Assembly (NCBI RefSeq): GCF_000282355.1
Contig: NZ_AKJL01000077.1
Span: forward strand, 1 to 40,413
Source of the DNA: Pseudomonas sp. GM49
Lineage (GTDB): Bacteria; Pseudomonadota; Gammaproteobacteria; Pseudomonadales; Pseudomonadaceae
Length of the DNA: 40,413 nt
Reading direction: 5' to 3'
Part shown: positions 26,433 to 34,551 of the stretch, in pieces
How the letters are laid out: each line of letters opens with the position of its first letter
Position numbering within the stretch: position 1 is the first letter of the stretch
Translations under genes and position numbers: made by a program
Notes under the pieces: model-generated
Databases searched by the model: none
What the model was told of the DNA's origin: nothing
Seen by the model: only the letters and a program-made list of their open reading frames with translations

Positions 26433-26916
26433 GATCCCGCCACGTCAGGTACACCCGCACATCGAACTCCACCTGGTGATACCCCGGCAGCATGTGCTCG
26501 CACAGTTTGTAGAAAGCCTTGTTGTGGTCCGATTCCTTGAAGTGCGCCAGCTCATGCACCACGATCATTTTCAGGAACTCGCCAGGCGCTTCCTTGAACA
26601 GCGAAGCGATGCGGATTTCCTTCTTGGCCTTGAGCTTGCCACCCTGCACCCGGGAAATCGTGGTGTGCAGGCCAAGGGCACGGTGAGTGAGGTCCAGGCG
26701 GTTGTCGAACAGCACCTTGTCGATGGCCGGAGCATTACGCAGGTATTCCTGCTTGAGGTCCAGGGCGTAGGTGTACAGCGCCTTGTCGCTCTGCACCCCG
26801 TGTTTTTCCGGGTAACGCTGGCTCAGGTAGTCGCCCAGCCGACCGTCGGCGATCAGCTGGCGCACCTGATCCTGCAAGGTAGCGGGATAGGCCTGAAGAT
26901 ATTTCAACACAGTCAT
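26428..26916 (-). CDS. YgjP-type (DUF45) metallopeptidase-like protein
   Basis: The product is a 162-residue YgjP/SprT-like protein with the zinc motif HELAHFKESDHNKAFY (HExxH plus a later His). Its metal-dependent hydrolase activity is assumed from the family; the substrate is unknown. The ATG at 26916 (MTVLKYLQAYPATL) is used. A GTG 21 nt upstream would add seven residues, and neither has a strong ribosome-binding site. The 3' end overlaps the single third-class REP, whose TCCTACAG runs into the last codons. Confidence 0.8.
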   Translation of the reverse strand: MTVLKYLQAYPATLQDQVRQLIADGRLGDYLSQRYPEKHGVQSDKALYTYALDLKQEYLRNAPAIDKVLFDNRLDLTHRALGLHTTISRVQGGKLKAKKEIRIASLFKEAPGEFLKMIVVHELAHFKESDHNKAFYKLCEHMLPGYHQVEFDVRVYLTWRDL

Positions 26917-26961
26917 CGGGGCGGCAATACACGTCACTGAAAGGTCGCCAGTGTAGCGAAT

Positions 26962-29085
26962 TCAGCGGGGCAGCGCGCTCCAGTCAAACGGCTGGACAAA
27001 GACCCCGGTGTCTTCGGCCATCATCGGCCGGGCCACCAGAAAACCTTGCACATACTCACAGCCATTGGCTTGCAGCCATTCAAACTGCGCGACTGTTTCC
27101 ACCCCTTCGGCAATCACCAGCATCCCGAACTGTTTGCATAGGTCGATCACACTGCGCACCAGCGCCGCATCCCGTACCGACTCCGGCAACCGGGCGATCA
27201 AATGCCGGTCGAGCTTGAGGGTGTCCAGCTCCAGGTCGCGTAAGTGCGACAGGGAGCAGGGTCCGGCCCCAAAGTCATCCAATGCCACTCGTACGCCCAG
27301 ATTGTGCAGAAGGCGCAATTGCTTGCGGGTTTCTTCGGGGTTGTGCATCAAGGCCTCTTCCGTGACCTCGACCTCAAGTTGACGCGGTTGCAAGCCATGG
27401 CGCTCCAGCACCTGGCGCAACTCTGTTGCCAGGTTGGGCATGCCGAACTGTGTACTGCTCAAACTGACGCCCAGCACCAGATCCTCGGTAAACAGGGACT
27501 CCCAGGCTTTGCGTTGCCCGGCGCTGCGATGGTAGATCCAGCTGCCCAGATGGCTGATCAGCCGCGCCTCCTCCATCAATGGCAAAAACAGCCCCGGGGG
27601 GACATCGCCAACGCTCGGATGCTGCCAGCGCAACAAGGCCTCGAAGCCACGAATCCGCCCGTCGGCTATCGCCACCTGAGGCTGATACACCAGATTGAAA
27701 TCGCGGTTCTCGATGGCCGTGCGCACACTTTCTTCCAGCATCAGCCGCGAGCGCGCCCGGCCGTTCATTTCGTGATCGTAGAAGCGATATTGCTGGCGAC
27801 CGGCGCGCTTGGCTTCGTACATGGCGATGTCGGCCGCCCGCAGCATCCCGTCGAGATTGGCGCCACAATCAGGGAACGTGGCGATGCCGATGCTGGCACC
27901 CAGGGCGATATCGAGGCCGTCGATCTGCTGACAGATCGACACCCGCTCGATGAGCTTCTCGGCAATCTTCGCCGCTTGCTCGGGGAGTTCCAGATCCAGC
28001 AGCGCGGTGAATTCGTCGCCACCCATCCGCGCCAGAATGTCGAAGGGCCGCAGGCAAGCCTTCAACTGCTCGGAGACCCAGCGCAACACCCGATCGCCGG
28101 CATCGTGCCCGAGCGAATCATTGACGCGCTTGAAGCCGTCGAGGTCCAGGTACATCAGGACCCAGGAACAGTCGGAACGCTCACTACGCAACAGCAGGTT
28201 CTCTACGGTCTGGTAGAAACCCCGGCGGTTGAGCAGTCCGGTCAGCGGATCGGTGACCGCCTGAAATTCCAGTTGCTTATGCAGATGACGCACCACCGAC
28301 ATGTCCAGCACGGTCACGACCATCGCATGTTGCTCGGCAGGCAATGGCGCGCAGGACAAGGCCACCGGCACCTGCTGTCCGGGCGCCGTTCGTAGCAGGG
28401 CATCGTGCAGGCGCAGGGTTTCGCCGCGTTTATATCCGGCCAGCAACTCGGAATCGGCCCAGATCGGAATATGCGGTTTTTGCAGGTAGTCCAGAAACTC
28501 CTTGCCTTGCAGTTCCTGCACCGTGGCATTGAGCAACCGTGACATCGCCGGATTGGCAAAACGAATCAGACCGTCCTCACCCAATACCAGAATGCCTTCG
28601 GCAGTGTTATCCAGCACCGACGCATTAAAGGCACGAGCTGCTTCCAGATCATGACTCAGGCGCTGCAAGGCCCGGCGGTTACGCTGGTGTTCGAGCAACG
28701 CCTGGACCTTGGGCGTGAATACCTGTGGGTCGAACGGTTTGAACAGGTAATCCACCGCACCACTGGCATAGCCCTTGATCACGGCGTCCTGGGACTGTTC
28801 GTTGGCGGTCAGGAAAATGATCGGCGTGAGACGGGTTCGCTGGCTACCGCGCATCAGGCGTGCCACTTCATAACCGTCCATGCCCGGCATCTGCACGTCC
28901 AGCAGCACCAGGTCGAAATCGTGTTCAAGTAACAAACCGAGGGCCTCGAAACCCGAGGCGGCAGTCATGACCCGCCAGTCCTGGCGCTGTAACAACGCGC
29001 GCATGCTGATCAGGTTTTCAGGGTAATCGTCGACGACTAAAAGGGTTGAGCCGCCTTCTACTGGCGTGGGTTGCGCGCATTCCAT
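26962..29085 (-). CDS. REC-PAS-GGDEF-EAL cyclic-di-GMP signalling protein
   Basis: The 707-residue protein has four domains. The receiver (about 13-130) has acidic pocket Asp19/Asp20, phosphoacceptor Asp63 (LLDVQMPGMDG) and Lys116. A PAS domain follows (about 150-265). The GGDEF domain (about 275-435) has intact GGDEF at 355-359 and an inhibitory RxxD site at 346-349 (RPFD). The EAL domain (about 450-695) has EAL at 482-484, E573-T-E576, D603-D604, K624, E660 and Q680. The usual VNxS metal-ligand Asn is replaced by Ser541 (GVSLSSTQF), and the loop-6 motif reads DDFGAGPCSL. So diguanylate cyclase activity is likely and phosphodiesterase activity doubtful. No histidine kinase gene is adjacent. 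Confidence 0.9.
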   Translation of the reverse strand: MECAQPTPVEGGSTLLVVDDYPENLISMRALLQRQDWRVMTAASGFEALGLLLEHDFDLVLLDVQMPGMDGYEVARLMRGSQRTRLTPIIFLTANEQSQDAVIKGYASGAVDYLFKPFDPQVFTPKVQALLEHQRNRRALQRLSHDLEAARAFNASVLDNTAEGILVLGEDGLIRFANPAMSRLLNATVQELQGKEFLDYLQKPHIPIWADSELLAGYKRGETLRLHDALLRTAPGQQVPVALSCAPLPAEQHAMVVTVLDMSVVRHLHKQLEFQAVTDPLTGLLNRRGFYQTVENLLLRSERSDCSWVLMYLDLDGFKRVNDSLGHDAGDRVLRWVSEQLKACLRPFDILARMGGDEFTALLDLELPEQAAKIAEKLIERVSICQQIDGLDIALGASIGIATFPDCGANLDGMLRAADIAMYEAKRAGRQQYRFYDHEMNGRARSRLMLEESVRTAIENRDFNLVYQPQVAIADGRIRGFEALLRWQHPSVGDVPPGLFLPLMEEARLISHLGSWIYHRSAGQRKAWESLFTEDLVLGVSLSSTQFGMPNLATELRQVLERHGLQPRQLEVEVTEEALMHNPEETRKQLRLLHNLGVRVALDDFGAGPCSLSHLRDLELDTLKLDRHLIARLPESVRDAALVRSVIDLCKQFGMLVIAEGVETVAQFEWLQANGCEYVQGFLVARPMMAEDTGVFVQPFDWSALPR

Positions 29086-29326
29086 GCTGCTTCTCTAATT
29101 GCGGGGGTGTCAGGCCGGTTTCTCGTGAAAACCGGACAAATACTGTGCCTCCACTCTAGACCCGGTTCTGCAAAAGCAGAAGGTGTCAGTGGGCCATCAT
29201 TTAATCGCAGTGTCTTTTTACCGACTAACGGTCGAAGAAGCCCGGGAAAGATGGCATCTTCGACAGGATGTTGACGTCAACCACCCGTCAGACGAGAGTT
29301 AACAAAATATCCCGCTACGCTTATAA

Positions 29327-29349
29327 AGGCCGCCCCAAAGGTGCGGCCT
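29327..29349 (+). other. hairpin in the alginate lyase upstream region
   Basis: AGGCCGC and GCGGCCT pair over 7 bp around a 9-nt loop, about 50 bp before the lyase ATG. No U-run follows, so it is not a typical terminator. The rest of the 312-bp divergent spacer (29086-29397) holds no further site I can support. Confidence 0.35.
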
Positions 29350-29397
29350 AGAGCTTCTGGCACGTCCGTGCAGCATGAATCAAGTGGAAGAACCGAC

Positions 29398-30066
29398 ATG
29401 ATCGATCTCGCAACCTGGAACCTCAGCGTCCCCGTCGGCAGCCCGCCGTACACCGTTGAAACCTCAAAACTGGTGGATGGCTTCAAAGATCAATACTTCC
29501 ATTCCGACACCGGCACCTTGTTTTTCTGGACGCCCGTTACGGGCTCCCGTACCGAAAACGCGATTTATCCGCGCACTGAATTGCGTGAAACCTACAGCAA
29601 CGGCACGTTGCACAACTGGTATTACCCTGATGCCGACAATTTGTTGCATGCCACTCTGGCAGTGAACCAGGTGCCGAGCTCCGGGAAAATCGTCATCGGC
29701 CAGATCCATGCCTATCAAAGCCAAAAACCTCTGGTGAAGGTCGAGTACCAATACAAAACCAGTACAGCCACCGGCAATATCGTGGCCAAGGTCCGGATGC
29801 ATCCCGATGACGATGTGGGCCGGGTGATCATCGTTGCGACGGGAGTGAAACTGGACCAGGAGTTCAACTATCTCATTCACCTCAGCCCCGGTGGCGCCTT
29901 GGGCATCAGCGCGGCAGGTTATCAATGGGATACGCAAATCAGCACAACCTGGCGCGACAAACCGTTGTACTTCAAGGCCGGGGTGTATGTGCAGGACAAC
30001 ACCGGATACACCACTGAAGGCGGGAAAGTGACCTTCAGCAAGCTGGATATCGATCACAATCAATGA
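29398..30066 (+). CDS. PL7-family alginate lyase without signal peptide
   Basis: The product is a 222-residue polysaccharide lyase of family 7. The three PL7 signature motifs are present: RTELR (59-63), QIH (102-104) and YFKAGVYVQ (191-199), carrying the catalytic Arg59, Gln102, His104 and Tyr197. QIH rather than QVH is associated with polyguluronate or mixed specificity. The ATG at 29398 begins MIDLATWNLSVPVG, with GGAAG upstream. No secretion signal is visible, as in a similarly sized P. aeruginosa PL7 protein. It is divergent from the cyclic-di-GMP protein, a second messenger that promotes alginate production in pseudomonads. Confidence 0.88.
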   Translation: MIDLATWNLSVPVGSPPYTVETSKLVDGFKDQYFHSDTGTLFFWTPVTGSRTENAIYPRTELRETYSNGTLHNWYYPDADNLLHATLAVNQVPSSGKIVIGQIHAYQSQKPLVKVEYQYKTSTATGNIVAKVRMHPDDDVGRVIIVATGVKLDQEFNYLIHLSPGGALGISAAGYQWDTQISTTWRDKPLYFKAGVYVQDNTGYTTEGGKVTFSKLDIDHNQ

Positions 30067-30127
30067 TGTCGAGGCACCGTTGCCTGCTCCCACACTGACC
30101 GCGTCGACCATGGATCATCGCCCACAA

Positions 30128-30156
30128 AAAACCCGCCTTTCGGCGGGTTCTTTATT
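30128..30156. terminator. Rho-independent terminator of fba, bidirectional
   Basis: AACCCGCC and GGCGGGTT (30130-30149) pair around a TTTC loop. On the minus strand six T residues follow (fba side); on the plus strand CTTTATT follows (alginate lyase side). Confidence 0.85.
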
Positions 30157-30177
30157 GATGAAGCTTAACGCCCGGGC

Positions 30178-31242
30178 TTAGTTGACCTTGGCGTTCAACT
30201 CACCCTTCAGATAACGCTGGTACATCCCTTCCAGCGAGATCGCCTTGATCTTCGATGCATTACCGGCAGTACCGAAAGCTTCGTAGCGAGCGATGCATAC
30301 GTCGCGCATGGCGGTGACGGTGGCGCCGAAGAATTTACGTGGGTCGAACTCGCTCGGGTTGGTGGCCATCAGGCGACGCATTGCGCCGGTGGACGCCAGA
30401 CGCAGGTCGGTGTCGATGTTGACCTTGCGCACGCCGTGCTTGATGCCTTCGACGATTTCTTCAACCGGTACGCCGTAGGTTTCCTTGATGTCGCCGCCGT
30501 ACTGGTTGATGATCGCCAGCCACTCTTGCGGAACCGAAGACGAACCGTGCATCACCAGGTGAGTGTTCGGAATGCGCTTGTGGATTTCCTTGATGCGGTC
30601 GATGGCCAGCACGTCGCCGGTAGGCGGCTTGGTGAACTTGTAGGCGCCGTGGCTGGTACCGATGGCGATGGCCAGGGCATCCACCTGAGTGCGTTTTACG
30701 AAGTCAGCGGCTTCTTCCGGGTCGGTCAGCATCTGGCTGTGGTCCAGAACGCCTTCGGCGCCGATGCCGTCTTCTTCACCGGCCATACCGGTTTCCAGCG
30801 AACCCAGGCAGCCCAGCTCGCCTTCTACCGAAACACCACAGGCGTGGGCCATGGCCACGGTCTGTTGGGTCACACGGACGTTGTAGTCGTAGTCGGTCGG
30901 GGTCTTGCCGTCTTCGCCCAGGGAACCGTCCATCATCACCGAGCTGAAGCCCAGCTGGATGGAGCGCTGGCAGACGTCAGGGCTGGTGCCGTGGTCCTGG
31001 TGCATGCACACCGGGATGTGCGGGAATTCTTCGATGGCGGCCAGGATCAGGTGACGCAGGAACGGTGCGCCGGCGTATTTGCGAGCACCGGCCGAAGCCT
31101 GGACGATCACCGGGGAGTCAGTCTTGTCAGCGGCTTCCATGATGGCGCGCATCTGCTCAAGGTTGTTGACGTTGAAGGCTGGAACGCCGTAGCCGAACTC
31201 GGCTGCGTGGTCCAACATCTGGCGCATGCTGATAAGTGCCAT
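30178..31242 (-). CDS. fba: class II fructose-bisphosphate aldolase
   Basis: The product is a 354-residue zinc-dependent aldolase of the class IIB (CbbA/FbaA-long) type that interconverts fructose 1,6-bisphosphate with dihydroxyacetone phosphate and glyceraldehyde 3-phosphate. The zinc-ligand segment is in [18 protein letters not shown]. Other family motifs are [14 protein letters not shown] and [14 protein letters not shown]. The ATG at 31242 has GGGAGAG upstream. It ends the tkt-epd-pgk-fba gluconeogenic cluster; pseudomonads use it mainly for gluconeogenesis since they catabolise glucose through Entner-Doudoroff. A strong terminator follows. Confidence 0.95.
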   Translation of the reverse strand: MALISMRQMLDHAAEFGYGVPAFNVNNLEQMRAIMEAADKTDSPVIVQASAGARKYAGAPFLRHLILAAIEEFPHIPVCMHQDHGTSPDVCQRSIQLGFSSVMMDGSLGEDGKTPTDYDYNVRVTQQTVAMAHACGVSVEGELGCLGSLETGMAGEEDGIGAEGVLDHSQMLTDPEEAADFVKRTQVDALAIAIGTSHGAYKFTKPPTGDVLAIDRIKEIHKRIPNTHLVMHGSSSVPQEWLAIINQYGGDIKETYGVPVEEIVEGIKHGVRKVNIDTDLRLASTGAMRRLMATNPSEFDPRKFFGATVTAMRDVCIARYEAFGTAGNASKIKAISLEGMYQRYLKGELNAKVN

Positions 31243-31380
31243 TGTGTGTATCTCTCCCGGTTGAGGGTCGTTAATCGTGCCAGCCTGCCGGAGCGGCGGC
31301 GGCTATTCAAGTTATTGCAGATCGGGGGTTGGCCCGGGCTGCGAATTCGGTGTTGCATCAATTCCAGAACATCGGCCCCC

Positions 31381-31480
31381 TGTAGGAGCGAGCTTGCTCG
31401 CGATGCTGGCCCAGACAACGCGGACATTCAGGTGCCCCGCGTTATCGTTAAAGACCATCGCGAGCAAGCTCGCTCCTACA
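31381..31480. repeat. REPIN upstream of fba, overlapping the mliC-like stop
   Basis: The arms TGTAGGAGCGAGCTTGCTCG (from 31381) and its complement (31457-31480) enclose a 52-nt interior that matches 36/52 positions of the REPIN interior at 34441-34492. The right arm supplies the last Leu and stop codon of the MliC-like gene. Confidence 0.9.
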
Positions 31481-31805
31481 AGTGACAGCCACGGCCAATC
31501 AAATCATTGGTGGCGACCCAGTAAACCAGGCCTTCCTCACCTTTTATGTGAAACGCCAGCATGTCATTGCTGTACAGCGAACCCGATGCACCCGGTTCCT
31601 GCTTCAGGCGGTAGACCTGATCGGCACCGCCCAGGCGCACGTCGACTTCCCTATGGCTGTCGTCGGTGTAGCGCCACAGCACCTTGGCCTGGCTGTCGCA
31701 GGTCCAGGTGGTCCAGTTATCCACAGGTGCGGACGACTGGAACAGGTTCAACTGAGCACAACCGGCCAGCAGCGCCAGCGCCGTGACGGCGATAAAACCT
31801 TTCAT
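31476..31805 (-). CDS. MliC-type lysozyme-inhibitor lipoprotein
   Basis: The product is a 109-residue lipoprotein. The lipobox LLAGC puts the lipidated Cys at residue 16. The mature part resembles the MliC/PliC fold: WTCDSQAKVLWRYTDD, a middle ADQVYRLKQEPGASGSLYSND and MLAFHIKGEEGLVYWVATNDL, with a Cys pair (WTCD and RGCHL). MliC proteins protect peptidoglycan from c-type lysozyme at the outer membrane. The codon for Leu109 and the TAG stop lie inside a REPIN arm (TTGTAG), so the C-terminus was probably set by repeat insertion. Between pgk and fba, as small hypothetical genes are in P. aeruginosa. Confidence 0.75.
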   Translation of the reverse strand: MKGFIAVTALALLAGCAQLNLFQSSAPVDNWTTWTCDSQAKVLWRYTDDSHREVDVRLGGADQVYRLKQEPGASGSLYSNDMLAFHIKGEEGLVYWVATNDLIGRGCHL

Positions 31806-31859
31806 CCGTGTCCCTCGACTGGCGGCGCACGCTGCCAGCTGAATAATGAGTCAGACCCG

Positions 31860-32081
31860 TCAAGGGCAGCCATGTTCCTTGGCGGGCGTCCGGGTCTCGT
31901 ATTTGTCCAGGCCTTCCGGCCCGGAACGCTTGTTGAGCACCGGGTTGGTTTCCGCCTGCCAGTCAGCCTGGTAGCAGCCTTTGTCCGACTCGGACGGCGC
32001 TGGCTCCGCAGTGGCCTTCGGATTACTCCCGCAAGCCACCAGCGAACCGGCGACGATCAACAGCGCTAACGTCTTGACCAT
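31860..32081 (-). CDS. small lipoprotein, 73 aa, unknown function
   Basis: The ATG at 32081 has AGGGAG upstream. The first 17 residues (MVKTLALLIVAGSLVAC) are a lipoprotein signal with the lipid-accepting Cys17. The mature part is polar, with a Pro/Ser-rich linker (ATAEPAPSESDK) and two further Cys (KGCYQAD and EHGCP) that could form a disulfide. No known domain is recognised. It lies directly downstream of pgk (35 bp) in the same direction and may be co-transcribed. Confidence 0.7.
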   Translation of the reverse strand: MVKTLALLIVAGSLVACGSNPKATAEPAPSESDKGCYQADWQAETNPVLNKRSGPEGLDKYETRTPAKEHGCP

Positions 32082-32116
32082 TTCAACACTCCCTTGCCTG
32101 GTCAAACGGGCGACCC

Positions 32117-33280
32117 TCAGGCCTTGGCCCGGCTTTCCAGGACTTCAACAGCGGGCAGAACCTTGCCTTCGACGAATTCGAGGAACGCGCCTCCACCGGT
32201 AGAAATGTAGGAGATCTGCTCGGCCACGCCATATTTGTCGATGGCGGCCAGGGTGTCGCCACCGCCGGCAATGGAGAACGCCGCGCTGTCTGCGATGGCC
32301 TGGGCCAGCACTTTGGTGCCATTGCCGAACTGGTCGAATTCGAACACGCCGACCGGACCGTTCCACAGGATAGTCCTGGACGACTTCAGCAGCTCGGCGA
32401 AATTCGCCGCGGTTTGCGGGCCGATGTCCAGGATCATGTCGTCGGCAGCGACGTCAGCGATCAGCTTGACGGTCGCAGCGGCGCTTTCAGCGAATTCCTT
32501 GGCAACTACCACGTCCACTGGCAGCGGCACGCTGACTTTGGCGGCGATGGCGCGGGCGGTGTCGAGCAGGTCTGGCTCGTACAGCGACTTGCCGACCGGG
32601 TGACCGGCAGCGGCCAGGAAGGTGTTGGCAATGCCGCCGCCGACGATCAACTGGTCGCAGATCTGGCTCAGGCTGTTCAGTACGTCGAGTTTGGTCGACA
32701 CCTTGGAACCGGCAACAATGGCAGCCATTGGCTGGGCTGGAGCGCCCAGGGCCTTGCCCAGTGCATCCAGCTCGGCCGCCAGCAGCGGGCCGGCAGCAGC
32801 GACTTTGGCGAACTTGGCCACGCCGTGGGTCGAACCCTCGGCACGGTGAGCGGTGCCGAAGGCGTCCATCACGAACACGTCGCACAGGGCGGCATATTGC
32901 CGGGCCAGTTCGTCGGCGTTCTTTTTCTCGCCTTTGTTGAAGCGCACGTTTTCGAACAGCACGATGTCGCCGGCCTTGACGTCGACGCCGCCCAGGTAAT
33001 CGGCCACCAGCGGCACTTCACGGCCCAAGGCACGGCTCAGGTAGTCGGCGACTGGCTTGAGGCTGTTCTCAGCCGAGAACTCGCCTTCGGTCGGACGGCC
33101 AAGGTGCGAGCAGACCATCACGGCCGCGCCTTTTTCCAGGGCCAGCTTGATGGTCGGCAGCGAGGCCAGGATACGCGCATCGCTGGTGACAACACCGTCC
33201 TTGACTGGGACGTTGAGGTCTTCGCGGATCAATACGCGCTTACCTTGCAGATCGAGGTCGGACATCTTCAACACGGTCAT
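32117..33280 (-). CDS. pgk: phosphoglycerate kinase
   Basis: The product is 387 residues, the normal bacterial length. It interconverts 1,3-bisphosphoglycerate plus ADP with 3-phosphoglycerate plus ATP. The N-terminal signature [16 protein letters not shown] is intact. Substrate-binding SHLGRPTEG and the ATP-binding [13 protein letters not shown] near the C-terminus are clear. The ATG at 33280 has AGGA about 8 nt upstream; the ATG at 33289 lies too close to that site. It is 26 bp after epd, indicating one transcript. Confidence 0.95.
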   Translation of the reverse strand: MTVLKMSDLDLQGKRVLIREDLNVPVKDGVVTSDARILASLPTIKLALEKGAAVMVCSHLGRPTEGEFSAENSLKPVADYLSRALGREVPLVADYLGGVDVKAGDIVLFENVRFNKGEKKNADELARQYAALCDVFVMDAFGTAHRAEGSTHGVAKFAKVAAAGPLLAAELDALGKALGAPAQPMAAIVAGSKVSTKLDVLNSLSQICDQLIVGGGIANTFLAAAGHPVGKSLYEPDLLDTARAIAAKVSVPLPVDVVVAKEFAESAAATVKLIADVAADDMILDIGPQTAANFAELLKSSRTILWNGPVGVFEFDQFGNGTKVLAQAIADSAAFSIAGGGDTLAAIDKYGVAEQISYISTGGGAFLEFVEGKVLPAVEVLESRAKA

Positions 33281-33306
33281 GGGTCGCATTTCCTGAGTAG
33301 CTGATC

Positions 33307-34365
33307 TTAGAGAGCAGGTTTTTTTGAAGTCGCTGTTTGCAGATAGTGTTCTGCAACGTCCAGCATTCGGTTGGCAAAACCCCATTCGTTGTCGAACCAG
33401 GCCAGGATGTTCACCAGCCGTGGGCCGGAAACTCGGGTCTGACTGGCATCGACGATCGCCGAATGTGGGTCATGGTTGAAATCACAGCTTGCGTGAGGTA
33501 ACTCGGTGTAAGCCAGCAGGCCTTTGAGCGGGCCGCTGGTGGCGGCTTCGCGCAGGATCCGGTTGACCTCGGTGGCGTCGGTCGCGGTGGCGGTCTGCAT
33601 CGTGATATCGAGGCAGGACACGTTGACCGTCGGCACCCGCACGGCTTTGGCCTGAATTCGGCCGGCAAGTTCCGGCAACAGGCGTTCGATACCACGCGCC
33701 AGACCGGTGGACACCGGAATCACCGACTGGAACGCCGAACGGGTGCGGCGCAGGTCTTCATGGTGATAGGCATCGATGACCGGCTGATCGTTCATCGCCG
33801 AGTGAATGGTGGTGATCGACACGTAATCCAGGCCAATGGCCTGATTCAGCAGGCGCAGCAGCGGCACGCCGCAGTTGGTGGTGCAGGACGCGTTGGACAC
33901 CAGCAGCTCGTCGCCGGTCAGGCAATCCTGGTTCACGCCGTAGACGATGGTAGCGTCGACGTCCGTCTCGCTGGCCATCGGCTGGGAAAACAGCACGCGC
34001 GGGGCGCCAGCGTCGAGGAAACGCTGGCCGTCTTCGCGAGTGTGATAAGCGCCGGAGCACTCCAGCACCAGATCGACGCCCAGGGACGCCCAATCGATGC
34101 CTTCGGGGGTGGCACTGCGCAGGACCTTCACGCAGTCGCCATTAATATGCAGACAATCGCCCTCGACCTTCACTTCGCCGGGAAAACGCCCGTGGGTGGA
34201 GTCGAAGCGTGTCAGGTATTCGATGCTGGCCATGTCTGCCAGATCATTGATCGCGACAATTTCAAACCCGGCCTTTTCGCCTCGTTCGAACAACGCACGC
34301 AAGACGCAACGACCAATCCGGCCGTAGCCGTTGAGTGCAACTTTGTAGGGACGCGGTTGAGGCAT
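33307..34365 (-). CDS. epd: D-erythrose-4-phosphate dehydrogenase (GapA family)
   Basis: The product is a 352-residue GAPDH-family enzyme. Epd oxidises erythrose 4-phosphate to 4-phosphoerythronate on the pyridoxal phosphate route. The NAD-binding motif [14 protein letters not shown] is near the N-terminus. The catalytic Cys is in SNASCTTNC, and the C-terminal segment is [14 protein letters not shown]. The start [13 protein letters not shown] at 34365 avoids reading through a REPIN, which the longer open frame would require. The position between tkt and pgk matches P. aeruginosa and E. coli order. A second GAPDH role in gluconeogenesis cannot be excluded. Confidence 0.92.
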   Translation of the reverse strand: MPQPRPYKVALNGYGRIGRCVLRALFERGEKAGFEIVAINDLADMASIEYLTRFDSTHGRFPGEVKVEGDCLHINGDCVKVLRSATPEGIDWASLGVDLVLECSGAYHTREDGQRFLDAGAPRVLFSQPMASETDVDATIVYGVNQDCLTGDELLVSNASCTTNCGVPLLRLLNQAIGLDYVSITTIHSAMNDQPVIDAYHHEDLRRTRSAFQSVIPVSTGLARGIERLLPELAGRIQAKAVRVPTVNVSCLDITMQTATATDATEVNRILREAATSGPLKGLLAYTELPHASCDFNHDPHSAIVDASQTRVSGPRLVNILAWFDNEWGFANRMLDVAEHYLQTATSKKPAL

Positions 34366-34416
34366 GGGGTTCTCGATAGACGCAGTCAGACGAAATTCTT
34401 GTGTGCAACGCCCCCT

Positions 34417-34515
34417 TGTAGGAGCGAGCTTGCTCGCGATGGACTTCAGGACAACGCGCTCATCCAGACAGCCAGCGTTATCGTTAACGACCATCGCGAG
34501 CAAGCTCGCTCCTAC
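34417..34515. repeat. REPIN between tkt and epd
   Basis: The arms are inverted TGTAGGAGCG-type REPs flanked by CCCCC and GGGGG. The 52-nt interior is related to those at 20685-20736 and 31405-31456. Confidence 0.9.
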
Positions 34516-34551
34516 GGGGGATCGCGGTGGCCAGGGCCACCGCGTCGTGTT

